The notes under the pieces were generated by a model. That model did no database searches. It was not told the origin of the DNA and was given only the letters and a program-made list of their open reading frames with translations. DNA of 64,000 bases, taken from positions 300,800-364,799 of the forward strand of contig JAJSPD010000048.1 in assembly GCA_021307315.1 (NCBI GenBank), read 5' to 3'. The position numbers and the translations under genes are program-made. The DNA comes from Bisporella sp. PMI_857 (taxonomy: Eukaryota > Ascomycota > Leotiomycetes > Helotiales > Helotiaceae). Below, piece after piece: positions 10,806 to 22,287 of the stretch (the first letter of the stretch is position 1; every line of letters starts with the position of its first letter).

Positions 10806-12439
10806 ATGGATCAAAGTATCGCTGCTCTTGGAACAGAGGATGTCAAATCATATCGCATTCATGTACGTTGTCCAGCGGTTTTCACCAGCCTCAATTTCAT
10901 AAGATTCGGGGTCCGGGTTCCCAACGCGCGATAGAACTACGGAGACTTCTCCGGTCGCATCGCCTCACATACGTCAGTAATTCCAAAGACAGCGCTGACG
11001 ACGACAAGCATAGGTATCGTCCAAATACCTAGATCTCACAAAGAAAAAGCTAGAATTAACGCGTCTACCGCACGAGCTCGAGCTCTCGGAAGACAAGCAG
11101 TGGGAATACGGGACGCCGAAGGGGGTCGTAGAACCTTTGATCGATTACTGGCTGGAGCAGTACGACTGGCGCGAGAAGGAGGCGCGGTATAACGATGAGT
11201 TTCCGCAGTTTCGCACCGCGATTGAGGTTGGCGGAAAGCCACTAAGGGTGCATTTCCTGTACGCCTAGCATGCACTTCTTCATTTCGAAAGCAGGACTGA
11301 CTAGTTTGGATAGGCATATCAAGAGCCCGCATAAGAACGCCGTGCCATTGCTTCTGATACCCAGCTTCCCGCTCACGAACCTTTCCCTCATCCCTCTATT
11401 CCAAAACCTCACGCACCCAGAAGATCCAGCGTCTACGCAGCCCTTCCATCTCGTGGTGCCCAGTATACCAGGCGTGGGGTTCAGCGATGCGTTCAGCAAA
11501 AGCGAGGGCTTGATAAAAAGTACTGCAGAAATATTTAACGTTTTGATGGGACGACTAGGCTACGAATTCTACATCGCAAGTTCCACCGGCAGTGGAAGAA
11601 ACAGCCCATCAGGGATTGACTACCACCTTACTCGACTCCTGGGCGAAGACTTTCCGGAGTCCTGCTTAGGAATTCACCTCCTCGAGCCACCTCTCCAAAG
11701 TCCGTCATTGCGGCAGCTGCTCGCATGGGGAAAGTTTGCGCTAGCGAAATTCTTCCACGTCGAGCTCTTCGGATACAAAGAGGAAGACTTCAAAGCCTTG
11801 CGCATAAGCCAAGCAAGTCAAACCAAGCCGAAGAAGAAAAAGAGCTGGAGCGAGAGGGTTCGAGGGACGGGGTACGGAAGCGTAGGCATGGTCGGACTAC
11901 GGGAACCTAACACGTTAGCATACGGACTTTGCGATTCCCCGGTCGGCCTTCTGAGTTTAGTTTGCAGCACGCTGCGGAAACAAAACGCCACGCACCGGTT
12001 GAGCCAGGAAGAGGTAATCGACATCACACAATTATCCTGGCTTCCCGGCCCTGAAGCGGGATTACGCTTCTGGGCCGCAGCAGAGAAGGAGGCAGGTTCT
12101 CTAACGTCCACGAAAAGGAGATCGCGAGCAGGGATCACGGTTTTTGAGGACGCGCAAGAAGGTTACGTATGCCCGGCGTGGGGCAGCTCGAGGCACGAGG
12201 TTGTCGCCGCGCACAGGGTGGATGGTAGAGCGGGTTTGATCGTGTGGGAGCGACCAGAGGTCGTGGTAGCGGGGATTCGAGGGCTAGCGAGAGAAGTATT
12301 GAGGCTGGATGGGAGGTTGACTGCCAAGGTGCTGGAGACAGTGGTTGTTAGCACGCCAGAGGCTGAGGAGCAGGGGATACAACTTGATGTTGAGACCCCG
12401 GATACGATCGTTGCTGGCGATTCCCGACGATATGGATAA
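10806..12439 (+). CDS. epoxide hydrolase-like alpha/beta protein without catalytic residues
   Basis: Exons 10806-10862, 11014-11258 and 11314-12439, phases agree, 475 aa. Intron 1 is unusually long here (151 bases). The N-terminus is an EHN domain (YRIH-VSSKYLDLTKKKLELTRLP, WEYGTPKGVVEPLIDYWLEQYDWREKEARYN, FPQFRTAIEVGGKPLRVHF). The alpha/beta-hydrolase part follows (LVVPSIPGVGFSDAF). Three catalytic landmarks of the family are missing: the oxyanion HGWP is PSFP, the nucleophile elbow G-G-D-x-G is SSTGSG followed by an insertion, and the C-terminal GGHF His is replaced (HRVDGRAGLIVWERPE). A Lys-rich insert lies around residue 280. The fold is recognised with confidence; activity as a hydrolase is unlikely and a non-catalytic role is inference. 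The G+C-richer C-terminal half differs from flanking DNA. Confidence 0.82.
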
Positions 12440-13539
12440 CGGTGGGTATTCTTGGGAGTGGGTCTGCCACTGAGCTGGCATTAATGTTTGTAATGTATCA
12501 TGTGAATATGAATCACGTTGGATAATCGCCATAATGCGCTACTCCTTATGTGCAGCGTAATTTGAGTCTTTCGTAGCGCTCCCTCATCAGTACTGGTCGA
12601 TCCTGAGTTTACTGTATATTCGATTATCACTGTTGCAAAAGATCGAGACTGTTCATAAATCAGACATGAATGGTTTGTTACTTACCTAAGGACAAGCATA
12701 ATCTAGGTTCCGGGAGTCTTGGTCAACATAGATGTGAGATGCTCCAGGCCCGAGGAAATATACCTACAATTGTGGTTATATAAGCTGCCTACCGTCAATA
12801 CTTGATTTATCTCCAAAGACTTAAGTAACACTACAAGTGAGTGCCATGCGCCTATGGCCCAACAGGCAGAACCTTGAACTCTATATCCTATCTAGGAAAG
12901 CATATCATATCTACTTTTCTCGTCTCTTCTTGGATGAAGAATCGAGGTTTATCTAAACCCCACCCATTCAATATTTTAAGCTTTTCAAGCCATTCAAGAA
13001 ACCAGTTGTTCAGCTTGACAAATCTAAATCCTAGGATATATGGGGATCCTAAGGTAGTAGTGGAAGTCAGGTGGGTACAACCGCTCCACGGCCTTGCAAA
13101 ATACTTAGGCAACGACCCACAATGGTCCGAGCCTCCCTATAAGTTAGTGAGTAAATGTGCTGAAATTCGGTACCTTTGTTATAATAATATGGTCAAGGAA
13201 CTTGTTACTTAGCTACCTCCAAATGTCACCCATCCGGAATTTCAAAGACAGGCTCGATGACGAGATGGCATACCTTCAACACAACCACCGGCTTGGCAGC
13301 AGGCACATTCTCAGCCTTCATCATCGCAGAGACATCCAAGTTTGGAAATTTAAATCCATATACCAATTCCAGGAGAAGCAAAGTCAATAAGGCTACTCGG
13401 CGTTCATGCGTCTCAACATTGTAACGACCCTCTGGTCGGCACACTTAGCCTAGTGTTCCCTGGGCAGGAATTCTGCCCTGATTTCACTACGCTTTCATAA
13501 GCCTGGGGCAGATTTGCACCCCAGAGGGATAAAATACGA
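12440..13539. other. gene-poor stretch with uncertain open frames
   Basis: Contains a plus-strand open frame at 12841-13212 and a minus-strand one at 13226-13444 (hydrophobic, LLTLLLLELVYGF). Neither has a recognisable domain or clear splice partners. The second has coding-like composition and could be a relic. Confidence 0.35.
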
Positions 13540-15125
13540 TGCGGAATAGCTGACATCGAGATAACTTGCAACCGCTTCGGGCTCTATATGACAGAATCAC
13601 TATATGGGTCGACGCTATCTGCATCGATCAGAACAATGACGAAGAAAGGGAGCGCCAGATCCGTCATATGAGAGACATACACATGTGAGCAAGAACGATC
13701 CATATCTGGCTTGGAAGCGGTAACCGAGCGGTTGACAGGGCAATGGACAACCTTGCTCTTGCTTCAGGACTTCCTATACTTCCTTTAGACCGAAGCTGGA
13801 TCGATACATACTTTCAGATAAGATACCATAGAATTAAATTTATTATCAGATTGCTTCCCCTTCGGATATTGATAAAGAGTCTTCTAGATTCAAGAAATTG
13901 AGGAAGCTTCGCAAAGCCTGTAACACTGACGACTTTGTCAAATTTCTTGGTCTCGGATGGTTCTCATGTGCATGGACATTCCAGGAAGCCGTTTTGGCAA
14001 GTAATTCAGTCATCATGTGCGGATCGAAGACCCCTTCACGGGATGCGATTGTACGGAGATTTCGCTGCTTACATTGTGTCTGACGCCATTCCTATCGATT
14101 GCACCCTAGGTATGATATGAACAAAGGAAGCACCACGCACCACTGTGAGCCGAAAGGCGCCTTCATTGTTACTGAAATAGAGTAAGAGGAGACTTTCAAC
14201 TGCCCGATTCTTTTCAAGCCTTCCATCGAATCATTCTTCTGTAGATGAGAATCGAGAGACCCACCCTTGGAGTCGGACGTGAACGAAGATTTTACGATGT
14301 CTCTATCCAGTCTTTCACCGACTACAACAAATGGTTTGGAGATATGAGACAAAAACTACTTCCCAGAACGTGTGGTAGAATCTACTTCTATGTAATATAC
14401 CTATTGTTCATGTCCGCAATAGTCCTTCTTGCCGTTATTGGAATTTCTCCGCATACATCAGGTCACTGGTTTGACCCCAAACCTCGTCTTATTCTGCATG
14501 AACAACGGCCGCAGTCAGTTCCAACTTCCCGATTTTGGTTTTATGGTGGCCTATATCTGATAACGGCCCCTTTACTCGCATATGGCCTCAATTCGATATC
14601 TACGACATTATTAATGATACCGTCAAAAGACCAAGAGAGCGTCACCGATTCCCATGTGGAAGATACTGTACATGTCATAAGACTACGGAGAGCCTCGGAC
14701 GCTAAGGTCAAGTCTTATGCCTTCCACGGTATTCTTCAGAGCTTCGAGCTTCAACTTCCAGATCCAGATTACTAAAAGTCGCCGAGAGGCAACCGCTTCT
14801 GTGTGTAGGTGCCTACCTACCTATTCAGAATGTCAACGCTGGTGGGTAGCTTCTTCTGCCTCGAACACGTTCCTTCCATCTCTCTGATTTTTGTTGAAGC
14901 TAGGTATGGTAGCTTCTCTGTTGGCTATAAATTCCCGTCTCCCCTCGACTCTCTTCCACGTTCTTTTTCTTCTTTACAGACATCTAAGGATGGAAAACTG
15001 CGAATGTGGTGGTAGCGCGCCTGCATTACGCATACTTTTTGAAAACCAAAGGATGTCTCTGGTATTATACTGCCTCCAGTTGACGTCCGAAACACTTTTT
15101 TTCATTGAGCTCTTAGCTTCGTGCT
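13540..15125 (+). pseudogene. HET-domain pseudogene with two membrane segments
   Basis: Plus-strand remains of a second HET gene. The core reads LRALYDRITIWVDAICIDQNN, EERERQIRHMRDIH, a stop at about 13685, then ARTIHIWLGSGNRAVDRAMDNLA, a frameshift near 13900, and FLGLGWFSCAWTFQEAVLAS...MCGS. After a gap a 176-aa open frame (14245-14775) contains two hydrophobic segments (GRIYFYVIYLLFMSAIVLLAVIGI and FWFYGGLYLITAPLLAYGL) and then the usual HET-protein motif SYAFHGILQSFELQLPDPDY. Further fragments of the C-terminal half (GYKFPSPLDSLPRSFSSLQTSKDGKLR) run to about 15125 in shifted frames. The upstream limit is uncertain. HET identity is firm; that the membrane segments belonged to the same protein is inference from order, strand and the flanking HET motifs. 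Confidence 0.7.
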
Positions 15126-15151
15126 GAGTCTTGAAGAAGATGGTACTTTAC

Positions 15152-15175
15152 GGTGGTGGTGGTGGTGGTGGTGGT
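15152..15175 (+). repeat. (GGT)8 microsatellite
   Basis: Eight perfect GGT units followed by GATGATG, in non-coding DNA just after the HET pseudogene. Confidence 0.95.
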
Positions 15176-17140
15176 GATGATGTGCTACAGCGTAGTAACA
15201 GGTGTCTGTGGTTGCACTCGCGAAGGCTGCAACTTGTGCCTAGAGATTAGTCGCGATGTAGAGCACTGTAGAATGTATATAGATAACTTATCTTTACTAA
15301 CATGTCGCGTCATGGTGGTTCCTGATGTCAGTGCTGTATGCCGTTATATTGCAGATGTGGGATGAGTAGAACAGTGTTCACCATGATCATTTTCACAGCA
15401 GTAAGAAGTATTCTCTCGATCTATCGTAATAACTTGCTATATAGCTGTCGCCTCTTTTGATATCGTTCCACCTTTTGCTTGAGTATCGCCGTCGCGTCAA
15501 GCTGTTGGTGGTCATGTCGGTTGCGGCTGCGGTTGCGGATAGAAGCTCAGTAACGAAAGTATTTTGCCACAACAGCTACACCATAATCTGACTAGAAGAG
15601 TCGTCCGACTGAGAAGAATACGAGGAAGGGAAAGAAGAGAGGAAACAAAAATTCGAAGGAGTGGAGGGGGATGGAACTTATGATCATTTGTTGGCGCAGC
15701 GTATCCTGGCTGCGGAGTCGTACTATGTGTCGAGAATGGTATGACTCTGTCCAAGCCCGGGTACGGACAGGCTACCGGTAGGCCACATACGAATAGCTAG
15801 CCAATATGTATGAACAAGTTCGATTCTACTAAGCCTAAGCCCTACTGCTGATACAGCTCCAGATGGCTGCAATGTTCACATATCCATCTATGTGTTCCTC
15901 TGGCAATGGACCCCACAGGCCAAAAGAACTCAACATAGATTCGCCAATGACTCTATCGAGCAGACTTCTATCGCAGAATTATATTCACCATCCAATCTCG
16001 GACGAGAGTGCCACCGCGTTCCTAGGACGACCTAGACCCCCCTTAAATTAGTGAGAGAAACCAACGTATCATCCAGGCTTTATCGTATAGAAAACATTAC
16101 CTCAGAGGAAATGAAGCTGTAAGGTAGTTTGGTCGGTCGCCAGAGCGCTCATCGTTCGGAGAGTGGTTGAACTTATTTGTTCTCGATTGGTGACTCAGTC
16201 TTGGCTCTACAGTCACGAATCGGACAGGCACTGGAGAAGCAAGCATAAAGTCTGCAGATACCTCGATGTGCCCTTTATCATCACAAAACTTCTATTCATG
16301 GACAAAGCATCGCTTGTGCACCCTGTATGATATAGCAGAACCCACGGAAATACCTACATCTTCAACAGACACTGGGCATAGACCCTCCCGACTGATGTTA
16401 TTGTTTTCGAGGAGGTAGATATTGTGAAAGAGCGTCCTCGCGCTTAAAATCGAGTACCAATATTCTGCACACCCGTCAGCAATATTCGAGCTCAAATTAA
16501 TGTAGATGCGCAAAGAAATAGTTTGAACTTCGTTCATACATCCAAGGAAGGGGTAAATTGCGCTCACGGCTCGTCTTGAAAAGGTTCTTCGGCGACGGCT
16601 AGCGTGGAAGCTGCGAATACATAATATTGTTTAATCATGCGAAGATTAAAGGAAGGTACTTGTGAGAAATGGTGAGGGCGTCTTACCTAGCAAGTCCTGT
16701 GATAGCAAGAAACTTGGAACGAAGACCACCTCGATCTTATGTTTGGGGTAAATGTGTTGAATTGAGGATGAAAAGAAGCGTGGGAAGATCAAGCCGAGTA
16801 GAAAAAAAAACCTCAACGGCTTTTTTTTAGTGCAACTAGCTACCACCCGATCTGTACAATGATTCGGGCACTAGAAACTCACCAATCCAACCAGTTGAGA
16901 GTCGATCTTCACTTGGGGCAACTTTGCATACTCGAGTAAAAGCAGCGGATCAGAACCAATTCCAAAATTCCAACTTAATCCTGGGTTAATAGAAGCTAAA
17001 CACGTGCATGACTACTGCGTATATAAGATACGCTTGAAGGGAAGGTGTGAGACCCCTCAATAAGCTTGTATTTGGGGGCTAACAACGTCGACTCTCCATA
17101 GATTACGTGCCTAGCGCACATAATCCATATATTTGGCGGC
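15176..17140. other. gene-poor stretch; coding-like fragments on the minus strand
   Basis: No gene can be modelled. Minus-strand fragments look coding in style: 15855-16020 (reads FGLWGPLPEEHIDGYVNIAAIWS in one frame) and 16292-16640, where a short hydrophobic start (MIKQYYVFAASTLAVA) in one frame is followed by a 91-aa open frame in another. The latter could be a small secreted protein or a relic; I recognise neither. Confidence 0.3.
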
Positions 17141-17175
17141 TAGAACAACTTACAGGGGCTAAAGGTCATCACTAA

Positions 17176-17863
17176 AAAGCTTTTGTTGGTGTACTTTCAA
17201 AGGTTTTCCAGAACCTAGCTTGAGTTCTTCAAAGATCATCTCCTTCACATTTCCCTCACTCATGAAGCCTTTGACAATTTCAGCGAGAGCGACGTCTTTG
17301 CACCAATAATCCCTATAGCGGCCAGAAGCGCCTCCTTCATTGAGGTAACTAGAGATTGGTACGGTGGTTTCCCAGCTGTTAATTAGCTCCAGAAGTCATT
17401 TTCCCATAATGAAGCACAACCTGGTACAATGACTTCAGGTGATTCTGCATAGGGAGAGAGATTATAAGAAGGAATCTAATTCTTGTAAAAGTTCTGTGGT
17501 TCTGGGCGATGCTTACCGCGGTAACCATGTTCCGCTCTTGCTCCAGGGGCTGATTAGGATGGTGTTTGTGCAGCCATCTTCAGATGGAGGAATTTAATTC
17601 GCTTCCTACTAAGCCTAAATGACTTCCAGCAGGTGCCGGCCCTTCGTCCATTGTTCTCCGGCGACGGTTGGCAGAAAACTCCTAATAGATTCTATCTTCA
17701 GAGAGGCACTGAAAACGACGCTCTTGGAACACTCGTCTTTTAAACGGCAGCTGGGGGATCTAACAACGGGGTCTTCCAATAGGTAGTCTAGTAGTCTTAA
17801 AGGAATCGCTTGGAGAAGCTTTCCACTGATCCGGGTTGACAAGCTATTCAAATGTATGCTCAA
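17176..17863 (-). pseudogene. unrecognised broken gene
   Basis: Minus-strand fragments in order: an 82-aa open frame (17615-17863), a possible GT-AG intron (about 17445-17520), a short exon reading SPEVIVPGCASLWENDF, one frameshift, then LLELINSWETTVPISSYLNEGG and GRYRDYWCKDVALAEIVKGFM up to about 17176. The residue composition is clearly protein-like and the pieces are collinear, but stops and a frameshift prevent one frame. I do not recognise the family. Confidence 0.35.
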
Positions 17864-17928
17864 AATAGGCTCCTTATCAAAGGTTTGTGTTGAACAGGCT
17901 AGGTCTAAGGATCATACCTAGTCTATTG

Positions 17929-17986
17929 TAGGCACCGGTAGGTACCTGTAGGCAACGGTAGGCAACGGTAGGCAACGGTAGGCAAC
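17929..17986 (+). repeat. tandem repeat, 10-base unit GGTAGGCAAC
   Basis: About five copies of a GGTAGGCAAC-type decamer; the first ones diverge (GGTAGGTACC) and the last four are nearly perfect. Non-coding. Confidence 0.9.
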
Positions 17987-18109
17987 AGTGTGATGACATG
18001 TGAGTATCGTATCTCTATAAGTAGAGGGATTATCTCCTGTAGTTTAGGTTCTACAACCTTCAGCAATTGATACTTATTTGCCCTATACTCTCTGAAGGCC
18101 ACGTGACTT

Positions 18110-19225
18110 TCTTCCTCTATTTGAACAGTTTGTCTCCACAGGTTTCGTCTTTTGCTATAAGATTAATCGACATTCTCTTAAACCCGGGGGATTTTCAAGG
18201 CCGGTGACAAAGCTCTAAAACACAGCCTGAGATCCGGCGTCAGCCACTGGCCAGTACTCCTCTAAGCACCATAGCATTTTGGCTTCTAATACGTTGCAGT
18301 AGCAACGGAAACATATAAGGAAAATTGAATTATTTAGCAAATAGGTTTGCTTACATTCGCACACGTAGGAATAAACCCTGAGCTATACAACGCCTTTGCT
18401 AAAATTGCAAACGAGTCTGCGTTTCTAGCAAACCTACCGACTGTATTAAACTTACTTTCCGAGCCTATTAGTGTTAAGCATTCCAGCTTCACAGAGCATA
18501 TCTTACCTAGAGTATAGCATGATCCTTTCAAAATTGGAAAGATTCAGCGTGGGTCTCATGCCAAATATTCTATGTACTGTGGCGGGTGGCTCGAAAGCTT
18601 ACCAACACTGTAAATATTGTTATTACAGAGACAAAATTCTATATTTCGCTTACTACCAGTCCCGATAGCAAATTCTAATTAGGGATATGAAGATATAACA
18701 GCGGCGCTTCCTCCGCTACTACCAATTATTCTTTGGTAACCATCTGCAACTAGGTTGAAAGCAGAATGGTAATCTACATAGTCTTTAGTTGGCCACTCAG
18801 AATCTGCAGACTGGGCGGTTTTTGTTTTCCCAACAATTGCAAATCCTTACTCCAGCAATCTTTACTCCATATGACATTGTCAGTTTGCAGACCATACAAC
18901 TGGGTGTTTGCACGAGAGGATGATCTTACGCGAAGACCCTTGAGGCCAATTATATCTTTTATTCCTATACGCAGTTTTGCATGAGGTTTCCTATCTGTAA
19001 GTGTAAATAAAAACGGGAGGGCACCCGGGTATGTCTCGCCATAGGCAGCAGTATTCAATGGTCGATATCTCTTTGCGCCATCAATATTAGCCCACAGCGA
19101 ACTTAGATCAACTTACTGGAAAGGATAGGGCCACGCGCGAACAGTCGAGGCAATGGGGCCTAGTTCTGTCTGGGCATAATCGATATCGGCATGTAGCCTA
19201 CCAGTTCTGAGAAAGCATGGCCCTT
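18110..19225 (-). pseudogene. fungal amidase pseudogene
   Basis: Minus-strand remains of an amidase-signature enzyme, collinear over about 1.1 kb: FLRTGRLHADIDYAQTELGP with a likely intron after it, NTAAYGETYPGALPFLF, then KLRIGIKDIIGLKGLR carrying the family's catalytic Lys context, a frameshift, [39 protein letters not shown] (the Ser-Ser-Lys amidase signature, about 18700-18726), an in-frame stop, LEFAIGTGS, then TVGRFARNADSFAILAKALYSSG, and VF-stop-SFVTGLENPPGFKRMSINL at the 3' side (near 18150). At least three frameshifts and two stops. Intact relatives hydrolyse amides in the cytosol or in secondary metabolism. The family call is strong because six ordered motifs match. Confidence 0.78.
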
Positions 19226-20669
19226 GTTGAATCGGTGTGGGTGTAGCTTAGATGGATTAATTATGCCGGTTCCCGAGCTCACCGATAGCAGTTTTTAAAC
19301 ATTAGCACTTAGTGTGTAATTTTCAAGCAGCGCTGCGTTGCTGAACTGCCAAAAAATGTTATATAAAAAGTCTTTCACTCAAACATCATCGGTCTGTTTA
19401 AAACGAGATAGAGTATCCCTGAACAGTTATTTGATGATTTGAGCAGTATCAAGTGGGAATACTGTACAAGGATCAATACTTTGGCCATGCGCGACTATTG
19501 CTGCAGGCTATTTGGAAAATTAGTTGTATGCTTAAAGGCTCATTCTGCAGGACTTACTTCGGATACATAATACATGTAGTAAGAGATATTGCCGAGGTGA
19601 ATCACTGTAGAGCTGAATATAGTCATGCCTGCTGAGCTAGCGTATCTGAGGAGAGAGACAAAACTAAGTAAATGTGGATAAAAGAGCATTTACTCAATCT
19701 ACAAGTGGCTCTAGTATTAATAAGAAAGCGACTCTATTAACAGCTCTATTACGATATCGCTAACTTAATGCATCAGCAGGTTTGGAGGATACTCAATGAG
19801 TGTATTTGAGCATAGAACCAAAGAATGTGTGCGCTAAGTGATGTCCTGAGCTAGCAGTGACTGCTGTGCCATGCTAGCTGTAAGGCGGATAGAGTAGTGT
19901 GGCACAAATCAACTCCTATTGATACAGAGACTAATCTCTACCTTTTCTACTACGTTCCGAGCCCTCTACCTATCCCTCCATACCCCTGGTGACCCCTTAA
20001 GTACCGAAACCTAGAGCTTCTACAGAACCCCTTTACTGCCCCTGACGCTAGCAAATGAATTAGACATTCTCAGCTTTGCTTTTAATTTTTTTTGCACCGC
20101 ATCCCAGGCAATTCACGTAACGTTGGAGCGAGATCCGCACATGCTCATAATAGCTTGCCCTTCTATCAAATCACGTTAATACATGAGAGATACTCGCTAG
20201 ATCGCCGGCGTTAGTGTATATATACGGCGAAGTGGTAAATCCTGTTGAGATAAAGTAAAATAAAATCACAATCATAACATTTGGGACGTAAGTAATCAAT
20301 TCCAACGCGAAAGGCCATATCAACGACAGGTGAGAGATTTCCCAAAGAGAAATAGGCTGCCAGGCAATTTACATGTATCGCCATATTCAGCCTATTGGCC
20401 ATATCTGCAGGTTGAAATTACACGACGTTGGCCGAGTGGCGTCCGGACAAGACTTTGGACAAATCAGGATGTTAAGCCCCCAAAGTTTAGGTTCATCTAC
20501 CCACGGCCATAAAACATAACTCAGAATCTTTCACTTCATGTGGTCTACGACTCCCTGCTTACCCCCTCAAACTGATCTGGCTTCTCAGCCTCACACACAA
20601 TCAAAGCAAACAGAACTATTGTAATACTTCCCAGGCTTTGTGGTGCAACTCTAATGAATTAAAAGGACA
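19226..20669. other. gene-poor, A+T-rich stretch
   Basis: Short open frames only. Apart from the tRNA-like sequence at 20424-20508, nothing recognisable. Confidence 0.45.
20424..20508 (+). other. tRNA-like relic (A-box/B-box-like), possible SINE or tRNA pseudogene
   Basis: Contains TTGGCCGAGTGG, the A-box form found in class II (Leu/Ser) tRNAs, and about 60 bases later GGTTCATCTACC, a degenerate B-box. The acceptor ends do not pair, so it is not a functional tRNA gene. A tRNA-derived SINE head or decayed tRNA copy are the alternatives. Confidence 0.35.
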
Positions 20670-21636
20670 ATGTTCCTCAGTCGACGTATTTTGAGCCTTC
20701 TCTGGCGGCGGGATAATACAATCGTACCAGCAATCTGCTTTACGCCGTGCAGTAGGTCCCATGACCCGACCTGTGGCTTGGCTAATAATTCTCCTCAGAT
20801 GATGCTTTTATCGAAGCACAGAAGATTGGGTTGAATCCTTCATTATGTACTCTTGACTCCGTTTTCACTCTGGGGATACAAGAATGCAACCAATGTGTTG
20901 TTGCGAATGGGGGTAGCACGAATGATACTAGCCTTGCAAGTTATGTCAGTCCACAGTTTGCATCATTTATCAACTATTGTACAAGCCTTCTATCGTCATA
21001 CGAATCTACTACGACAAAAGACAGCTCCCAGATAGCATTGCAGTCATTATATATAGAGCAAGGCGGAGTAATCTCCAGTTTTGAAGCAAGACTCTCTTCC
21101 CTGGAAGCAGCGAAAAACCATACCACTACAATTTATCAAACCCAGACTTCCTTTCAAGTCTCAGCCACATTGGTAGTTTCAGGTCAGCACCCTGCTACTC
21201 GCAGCCCCCTTTCATGTATAATCAATACTGAATTCACCCAGACCCCAGCGCCACTCACGTCGGTGCATCTAGAAGCAAGAGTAGAGTATGGATCGCAGGG
21301 CCAGTGATTGGAGGCTTAGTTGTCATACTGGCCATCGTAGGTATCGCATTGTGGATTCGACGGAGAAAGATTCGACAGGCTGCGGTTGACCGGAAGGCTA
21401 CAGAACAAAACAGCCCCGCCGAGAAAGCTCAACTACATGGCGACAGTCTCGATCCTGTAAAGCACAAAGCACAGCTTCATGGGGAAAGCCATGTTGTTCA
21501 TGAGCTTGAAGCTAATACAGGTAACGATATCACTAAGGTGGAGCTACCGGCTCCGGACCCTATAGGCTCGGAACTAGACGTGGGTTGGGGGACAGATAGG
21601 GGGACAGACAGATCACCCACGAAAGACAAAAAGTGA
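20670..21636 (+). CDS. Cys-rich single-pass surface protein (WSC/Mid2-like layout)
   Basis: Exons 20670-20751, 20799-21182 and 21242-21636; GT-AG introns of 47 and 59 bases (the first with a GCTAAT branch site), 286 aa. The ectodomain has the fungal pattern PAICFTPCNDAFIEAQKIGLNPSLC...FTLGIQECNQCVVANGG, a Ser/Thr-rich stalk, then a single membrane helix (VWIAGPVIGGLVVILAIVGIALWI) with a basic stop-transfer (RRRKIRQ). A cytoplasmic tail of about 90 residues follows and contains two near-identical KAQLHG(D/E)S repeats. Probably a plasma-membrane or wall-associated sensor-type protein; ligand unknown. The N-terminus is weak as a signal peptide (MFLSRRILSLLWRRDN), so the true start or first exon may differ. 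Inferred from architecture only. Confidence 0.68.
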
Positions 21637-21833
21637 ATGATGTCAACCGCGCGGCCAGATGTGAGACGCTATTTATTGCCTATGTGTGAGCGAGCCAATC
21701 CCTATCTCCTCTAGAATGGTTGCTTTCATTTTGGGTTGCATTCCTTCTACGCTTCCATGCTCTCGCCTGACAGGCGTGATTACAGTATCCCACCTAACTA
21801 GATATAGCATACTTCTAAGCAAACCATTTCGAC

Positions 21834-22034
21834 TTGGCCGAGGCGTTACGAGAAATAGCCACTTCCCAACGAGAGATGCTCCATCTACAGAGAGAGAGAG
21901 ACCGGATGGAGGAGGAATTTTTCTTGGAAGGGGTGTGGAAGACCATGCCACGTAGCATTATAGGGGTGGCAAAGCTTGGGGAGCACCGCGGTACTGCTGA
22001 ACAATATTGCATATATCTTCTGAGACGCAACTAA
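21834..22034 (+). other. orphan coding-like fragment with coiled-coil composition
   Basis: 66-codon open frame with a non-ATG start, reading LAEALREIATSQREMLHLQRERDRMEEEFFLEGVW and then KLGEHRGTAEQYCIYLLRRN. The heptad-like Glu/Arg/Leu pattern is protein-like and it may be the last exon of a broken gene. A stop precedes it and no partner exon was found. Confidence 0.3.
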
Positions 22035-22279
22035 AATGTCTCGACTCTCTGCAAATCTTCATGCGATGGTATATACGATGGCAGCTTCATAACTATAACC
22101 GCCATTTCGCATAGCCAAAGCCGAGCCTCATCATTGACGCGATACGCGCAACCAATCTTTCACTCGTTCCTGTCTATTGATAATGAATTCACCGCGGTAG
22201 CGATATTACAGCTTATTTTCTCCGATTGATAGTCCTCTCGACATGGCTTTCGGAGTGTTTGGAAGATCCATCTTCTATT

Positions 22280-22287
22280 TCTGCTAG
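22280..22287 (+). repeat. 8-base target-site duplication, left copy
   Basis: TCTGCTAG, repeated exactly at 23428-23435 on the other side of the transposon. Confidence 0.85.

Noticed and set aside
15152..15175. GGT repeat as a coding poly-Val/Gly tract
   Set aside because: The short surrounding frame has no protein features and lies in non-coding DNA.
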